Origin: Seison nebaliae
Taxonomy: Eukaryota > Rotifera > Pararotatoria > Seisonacea > Seisonidae
Assembly: GCA_023231475.1 (NCBI GenBank)
Contig: JALJEE010002751.1
Location: 1 to 26,522, forward strand
Length of the DNA stretch: 26,522 nt
Reading direction: 5' to 3'
This document shows positions 21,186 through 26,522 of the stretch, piece after piece. A program made the position numbers and the translations under genes. Below the pieces are notes generated by a model, which was not told the DNA's origin, searched no databases, and saw nothing but the letters and a program-made list of their open reading frames with translations. Every line of letters starts with the position of its first letter. The first letter of the stretch is position 1.

Positions 21186-23444
21186 TTAATTGGGAAGAAT
21201 TCGTATACCGAAAGTCAAACTCCCTTTCGATTTGACAAGAGTTTCGAAATGTTGAACTGTCGCTTCTGGATCGGCTTCGAAAATTTTTGCAACCTCCTCT
21301 TCGAACGAACCTTTCGGGAACATCGTCTCCCTAATGAATTGTAATAATGTGGAGATGTTAAAGTAGATTTGGAAGATGCCATCGATATATTCTCCCACCG
21401 TTTTCAGACCATAATGTTCTGCTAAACGGAATTTCCTTTGACGATATCTCATCTCTTTGAATTCCATATCAGTCAATGTTGGTGAAAGTATATAACTCAT
21501 CATAAACGAATTTATAAGTTCAATCACTTCTTCCAAAGTAAAGACGACACAATTCGCTGGTTTGACTGGTACACGTTGTGAATAGACAAATTGATTTCTG
21601 GTCGGATTATAACCGAAGAGAAGAATGTTATGATCATTCTTTTTCAATCCCTTCAATTTCTTCTTCTTCTTCTTCTTCTCTTCTTCTTTCTTCGGTTCTT
21701 CTTTCTTCACATCTTTATTCTTATCCTTCTTCTTTTTCTTCTTCTCTTTTGTCAATGACGGTAATGTCAATTGATCTTCCTCTGCCATAACTAACGGAAT
21801 TCGAGACATACTCAAAGGATCTAAATGACCCAATCTATATTTCTGTAATTTCTTTGATAATGTTGCAACTTGTTTCGTTTTACTCTGTCTCATTGTACGA
21901 TTAGTGGTGAATTTGGTGTTAACCGACTTCGTTTTAGCACTGGCGATGGAAACTCTTTCCGTTATTTTGAGATCTTTCTTCAAATTTTTCGGTTTTTTAC
22001 GTTTCTGATATTTGACGGGAAGATTATGAGGATAGAACATCTTTTTATAACGTTGGAGATATGCACCTACTTGCATCTTCTTATCTCGATCATCCATAAT
22101 CGATGTGAATGATTTAATGGGACTGCGGAAAACGGTCGTTCCTAAAAGGGAAACATTCTCAAACGGACGACGACTCAAGTAGCGGTTACCTTCATATTTA
22201 CAAATCCCAGCCACATATTGACGAACTTTCACTCTATTTTCATTCAATTCCAATAATTTCTGTTCGAAGAGACGTGAACTTGATTCATTTCTCAAAAGAT
22301 CATTATCATCATTCGCTTTATTTACGTTTGGTGATAGTTTGGCATCATCCTGCAACGATTTATTCCCACTAAATTGACTTTGTTCTCGTGAAAGTGAACT
22401 ACCATCGATTCCATGTCGATAATAAGCAGAAACTGTTCCATATAAAAATTCGGAAGCATCGACTGCATGTTGTCTCATTTCATAGTCATGTAATTCGGGA
22501 GTTTCAGTGAGAACGTTAAATTTCTTCAATTGTTGTTGTCGATATTCTATACCTTGAACTTGTTGAGTTTCCGGCTCTTCCAGACTGTGAATGAGATCAT
22601 TCTCATAATGTGTTGAAAGTGCTTCATTGAACATAAATAATTTTTGTTGCATATCAATCACTTCTGATGGTCTATTATCGATACTGTCCAATTTATAATC
22701 CGTTTTCATTTTTTCTTTCTTTCTCAAATCACTTGAAATTATACGTCGCTGATATTCAGTTTCTTTAGTTATTCTACTTGGAACATTCTCTGTAGTGGAT
22801 GGTGAAATAGTTGCAACTTCATAAGTTTCAACTAAATTAAATGGAAATGATATTAAATTGTCTATAAAAGAATTCTAACAGATTTTACCCGCTTCATTTT
22901 TCCCCGAGTGAGTAGTTAATAAATTTTCAATTAAACCTTTTATAAAAATACTTTCTTCTTCTGTCAAAAGAACCCATGTATTATTCTCGTTTACATCTTC
23001 AGCACTTAATAATTTTGGATTGAAAAAATGGAATGCTTGATATGTCAAATAAGTCAAATAATCCATTTCCTTAGGGAATGTATCAATATAAAGTTTCATG
23101 TTCGCCAATAAATGCAAATTGGAATTACCTTGTCGATTGAGTTCGGTGAGAGCATTATTATTCATCTCAACCTCTAACTCTTTCAATTTCTCTTCATCAA
23201 CGTCATCTCTTATCTTGTCTGATAAATGAGTGACTATCGGTTGCAAAATCGGATTTGTTGGTGGTTCAATATTTCTGAATGAACTCTTAAAATGATTATA
23301 ACATATCTTTCGAGATTCATATTCTTCTTCCAATCGTCGTTTTCTAGCTAACTCTTCTTGTAAAGCTAAATTCTTTTTGCCTCGTTTCCTCCTGCCTTTC
23401 TTTCCTTTCTTTCCCTTCTTCCTCCGACGACCCTTTTTACCCAT
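21186..23444 (-). CDS. Unrecognised 733-residue protein, highly basic N-terminus and Lys-rich linker
   Basis: Two exons, 22889-23444 and 21186-22831, joined by a 57-nt intron (donor GCGG|GTAAAA, acceptor TTTAATTTAG). The frame continues in phase across the join, so these are one gene rather than two. Residues 1-25 are almost all Lys/Arg/Gly (MGKKGRRRKKGKKGKKGRRK), which could be a nuclear or nucleolar signal. About 27-185 looks helical and folded (NPILQPIVTHLSDKIRDD, FPKEMDYLTYLTYQAFHFF). About 186-545 is mixed and partly disordered with basic patches. About 547-584 is a Lys/Glu run. The C-terminal roughly 120 residues look folded (FTLEEVIELINSFMM, HYGLKTVGEYIDGIFQIYF, ETMFPKGSFEEEVAKIFEAD). 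I do not recognise the family and assign no function. The start sits 168 nt downstream of the cactin stop. Confidence 0.8.
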
Positions 23445-23561
23445 TCCAAATAGAGATTCCGAGTAGGGAAAAAAAACGAAAAATTTTTTGATTAAACCAA
23501 AACTCTAATTATTTCATTCGATTTTCAACACACGATCAACACATTTTAATGAGAATGAACA

Positions 23562-23567
23562 TTTATT
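23562..23567 (-). terminator. Polyadenylation signal of cactin
   Basis: TTTATT on the plus strand (AATAAA on the minus strand) is about 45 nt past the cactin stop and about 118 nt before the next gene's ATG on the same strand, so cactin's 3' end and the next promoter share a very short gap. Confidence 0.5.
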
Positions 23568-23612
23568 TTATTATTAGAAAAAGAAGATTAATTCGTAATT
23601 AATTCGATTAAT

Positions 23613-25915
23613 TTATCTACGATATTTCCATCGACGGAAATGGAACCATAACTGAAAGATGCCGTTTTGATATTGACATCGGAAACCATGTTTCTGAGAT
23701 CGATCCCATTCTCGATTGACGATTTTGAAAGCGATATCTTCATATGGAGGACCAGAACTAAAGCGAATAACTGCAAAATCTTGATTATCTTCCGAAACGG
23801 TTAATGTATATTTCGGTGTTTTCGCTTTCTCTAATAGATCAGGATAGAAGATATTGAATTTATATCCTTGGACAGTTTTGGGTGGTGGATTATCTGTATC
23901 ATAATGTTTCTTATTATATTGATTCCATTCATAACCAGTATGGACACGATTATGGAATCGTGGTTTTCTCGGTTTATATTTATCACTCCACAAATACTGT
24001 TTGACATTTGAATCCACTTGACCGTTGAATTCTTGTCCACCATCATGTTGTCCTAAATTCAAATCGGGCGGAATATGAGCCGATGACATTCCTCCTCCAC
24101 CTTTAATGATGGTGGTGGTTGTGGTGGTGGCTGTCGGTGATGAATCCATATCAGGAATATACATCGTCTCTTCTTGTGGCATACAACTCAGAGTCTCTAT
24201 TGCAACATCATCCATATCGTCATTATTTTCGTTGAACTGAAAAAAAAAGATTTAAAATTAAAAAAAAAAGAAGAATTTTAATAAACATTTATAGTACCGA
24301 ATTGTCGGACGTGATTCCTCCAATTCTCTATTGTTTGTCCGTCATCATTTTCTTTCACGATATTTATCAAACTTTCTGCATTCAATTTACGTTTAGATCG
24401 ATTTGTTGATTTCTTTCGATCATCATCATTCTCATCAGAGGAAGAAGCGGATGATGATGACGATGATGGAATGACAGGAATTCGAATTTGTCTTCCTTCT
24501 TCATCCGTTTTCGTCAAACGTTCCCTCAACAATTGTCGTTCTTCTTTTCTTTTAATTTTATCCAGTTTCTGTTTCTCATTTAATTCCGATTGGAGATTCT
24601 CACAATTTTCTAATTCGAAAATTTCTTCTTTGTTATAGACGCGTGGTGAACAACATTTCTTATAATAACAATTAATAAAATAATTTTTACTTTCCTTCCA
24701 ATAATTCTCTTCAGTTCGATAATTCGGTGTTGGCAATCGATCATGTTCATCATACTTCTCAATATCATCAATCTCCTTCATCATCGAATTCATTGATTTA
24801 TTTGATTTATTTTTATCTTTCTTTTTATTCGTTAAAAGATTTTTATTCCGTTTCATTTGTTCAATCTTCATTTTCTCCAAACGTTTATTCAACACTTGTC
24901 GATGTTTCATTTTCAAACGACTCTTCGCCATAAATGCTCTTAATTGAGCGAGCACAGACTCCCAATAAGGAACGTCGACCACTTCATTTTTCTTCTTCTG
25001 ATAATTGACATTCAATTTCAATTTAATCGATTGTTCCAATTTTTCTAATTCTTTCAACGATTTATTCATAAAAATATCTCGAATATCGAGAGATATCGAT
25101 GCATTGCCCAATCCTTCTTGTTGTTCGTTCTCGTTCTTCTTTAACGAATCCAATTTCTTCAATTTCTTTAATTCATCTTCTGTGATACAAACAATATCTT
25201 TCCAATAAGCGGAATTGATATCATCTTCCAAATTCGTATAAACTTCAATATCTGCCAACAAATCTTCCAAATCAATTATCGATAATCCATCCAAATAATT
25301 GTATGGTTCTTGCATTTCCACTGACAAATTATTCAAATATGATTCTTCTTCTTCATCCTCCTTCTTATCATAATTCGCTTGTTCGATATATCTCGCTAAT
25401 AGGTCGATCGGTTTCGCTCTTCCTTCTTCGATTCGAATTGTCGATCTCAATTTCACTTGTTGTAATTGAAATCGATCTTCCTGATTCAGCCATTCCTCAT
25501 GATATTGTGCCTCTCTCTCTTTCTGGAGATAGGCTTTCTCTCTCTCATATTCTTCTCGTTCTTTCTCACGTTGGAGACGACTTGCATTCAGTTTCTCCAA
25601 TTCTCTCTTCGTCTCCTGAATCTTCTTCTCGTGTGCTCTCTCCATCTCATCCACTGACAAATTATGATTCTGTAACGCATTCTTCTTCTGCCACACAAAC
25701 TTCTCCATCACCATTCCGTCCATTGGTTCCGTTCCCCAGCCAACTAACGAATTCAAATTATCAAGACCAGACATCATCGTTTTAGACAACGACATTTCCG
25801 TCACTTCTTTCAAGTGAATCTTATTCTTCTTATGTTTCTTCTTCTTCTTCTTCTCATCTTTCTCATCACATCTCAATTTATGTTTGAGAGATGATATATC
25901 GGCATCTTCTTCCAT
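23613..25915 (-). CDS. cactin: Cactin, spliceosome-associated protein
   Basis: Two exons, 24287-25915 and 23613-24236, with a 50-nt intron (donor AAT|GTTTAT, acceptor TTTTTTTCAG), giving 750 aa, close to the human length. Cactin is a conserved nuclear protein that works with the spliceosome in splicing and sister-chromatid cohesion; it was first found in Drosophila as a Cactus/IkB interactor. The Lys-rich N-terminus and charged coiled coil (about 90-145) come first. The mid domain is about 145-350 (LRSTIRIEEGRAKPIDLLAR, MQEPYNYLDGLS, VPYWESVLAQLRAFMAKSRL). The C-terminal domain is about 623-750 (SDKYKPRKPRFHNRVHTGYE, NPPPKTVQGYKFNIFYPDLL, GPPYEDIAFKIVNREW) and ends in the family's typical QLWFHFRRWKYRR. 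An unspliced read would stop soon after TINVY, so the intron is needed to join both parts. Confidence 0.95.
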
Positions 25916-26522
25916 TTTTTAATAATAATCTAAATTCAATGTTTTTAGTAATTCAGCTCTAAATATTCTTAATATCCATGTTATCAAAATGATACTATTA
26001 AAAACGAATTTCTTTAAGCTATAATTTTACATGTTGTCAAATCTTCATATTCGGATCATTACCGATATAATGAGATAAGCTTAAATTGGTGTAGCAAATC
26101 AGTTCGAAAAATTCAACTTTTAATCTTCTCCAGGATTTCAGAGATTTCATTTTTTCTTACGATCTAGCAGAGTCTATGCCAATTGATCGGGTTTCTCTTG
26201 CGGAATTACACAGATCGATGCCGAACCAAGAAGAAAATGGAATTATACCTAGCTTTAGAACTTAGAACTCTTTTACATCCTGAACTTTAACTGTCGCTTA
26301 ATGACTATCTATAGTATAGATAGTATAAATTATTAAGCTATAATTAGTTTATTAATTAGTATAATAGACTATAGATTCTATACCCTAGTAAGTGTCTTAG
26401 CTCATATGTCACTCATATTGGGACCAGTCACGTTAGTTGATAAGAAATATTTATATATGAGTGATATATAAGTTAACTTATAAAGTTAATGCGAGAATAT
26501 TAATATAGTTATATAATTATTG
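25916..26522. other. Non-coding right end, palindrome-rich; cactin promoter side
   Basis: 607 nt with no supported reading frame. The part next to cactin must contain its leader and promoter. Further out the sequence becomes very AT-rich, with a hairpin CTATCTA-TAGTA-TAGATAG at 26305-26323 and a perfect 16-bp palindrome TATAAGTTAACTTATA at 26467-26482. I could not tie these to a known transposon. Confidence 0.5.

Noticed and set aside
21578-21790. Plus-strand Ser/Leu-rich open frame opposite the Lys-rich linker
   Set aside because: It is the antisense shadow of AAG/GAA-rich codons in the 733-residue gene.
22728-22888. Reading the 733-residue gene as two separate genes
   Set aside because: The upstream frame ends at a donor-like GTAAAA rather than at a natural terminus, the downstream frame has no good ATG, and a 57-nt intron joins them in phase.
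25303-25785. 160-residue plus-strand open frame opposite cactin
   Set aside because: Antisense shadow of the charged coiled-coil region of cactin, which has strong family similarity on the minus strand.
1-26522. tRNA genes, microRNAs, CRISPR arrays, LTR or other mobile elements
   Set aside because: I looked for B-box-like GGTTCRANYCC, well-known conserved animal miRNA sequences, regular spaced repeats, transposase or reverse-transcriptase motifs, and terminal repeats, and found none that hold up by eye.

Overview
This window comes from an AT-rich animal genome with small spliceosomal introns; most are 44-108 nt. A CAMSAP/Patronin CKK domain and a paired-class homeobox make it metazoan, very probably bilaterian. 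AAT/CAA-coded Asn and Gln runs, short introns often starting GTT, and a compact layout would suit an arthropod such as an acariform mite. That placement is inference with modest confidence, because no diagnostic marker is present.

Layout. The left end (1-5515) has a short minisatellite and about 5 kb with no convincing coding exon; it is probably the 5' region or a long first intron of the first gene. The plus-strand block holds three multi-exon genes: a three-KH-domain poly(rC)-binding/mub-like RNA-binding protein (5518-8661), a small K50 paired-class homeobox gene closest to Dmbx (9038-9748), and a Patronin/CAMSAP with a clear C-terminal CKK domain (12056-16361). About 2.3 kb without genes separates the last two. 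From 16618 to 25915 every gene is on the minus strand: a TLDc (OXR1-like) protein, two tandem paralogous small Gly/Met/Gln-rich proteins that each begin with one EF-hand-type loop, an NSMCE2-type SUMO ligase, a secreted eight-cysteine protein, a 733-residue protein I do not recognise, and cactin. The right end (25916-26522) is non-coding and palindrome-rich.

Most genes look like unlinked housekeeping or developmental functions: RNA binding and splicing, microtubule minus-end control, SMC5/6 repair, oxidation resistance and transcription. I see no operon-like common pathway, although the minus-strand genes are packed with gaps of only about 140-740 nt. Gene models were built by hand from splice signals, phase continuity and family similarity recalled from memory. 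Exon junctions are phase-consistent but not verified by transcripts.

Best leads for something new are the EF-loop/Gly-Met-rich paralog pair, a poly(rC)-binding protein whose KH1 has lost its GxxG loop, a Dmbx-like homeodomain preceded by a four-cysteine knuckle, a Patronin with no visible CH domain, and the unrecognised 733-residue protein. No tRNA, CRISPR array, transposon or virus-derived element was recognised.
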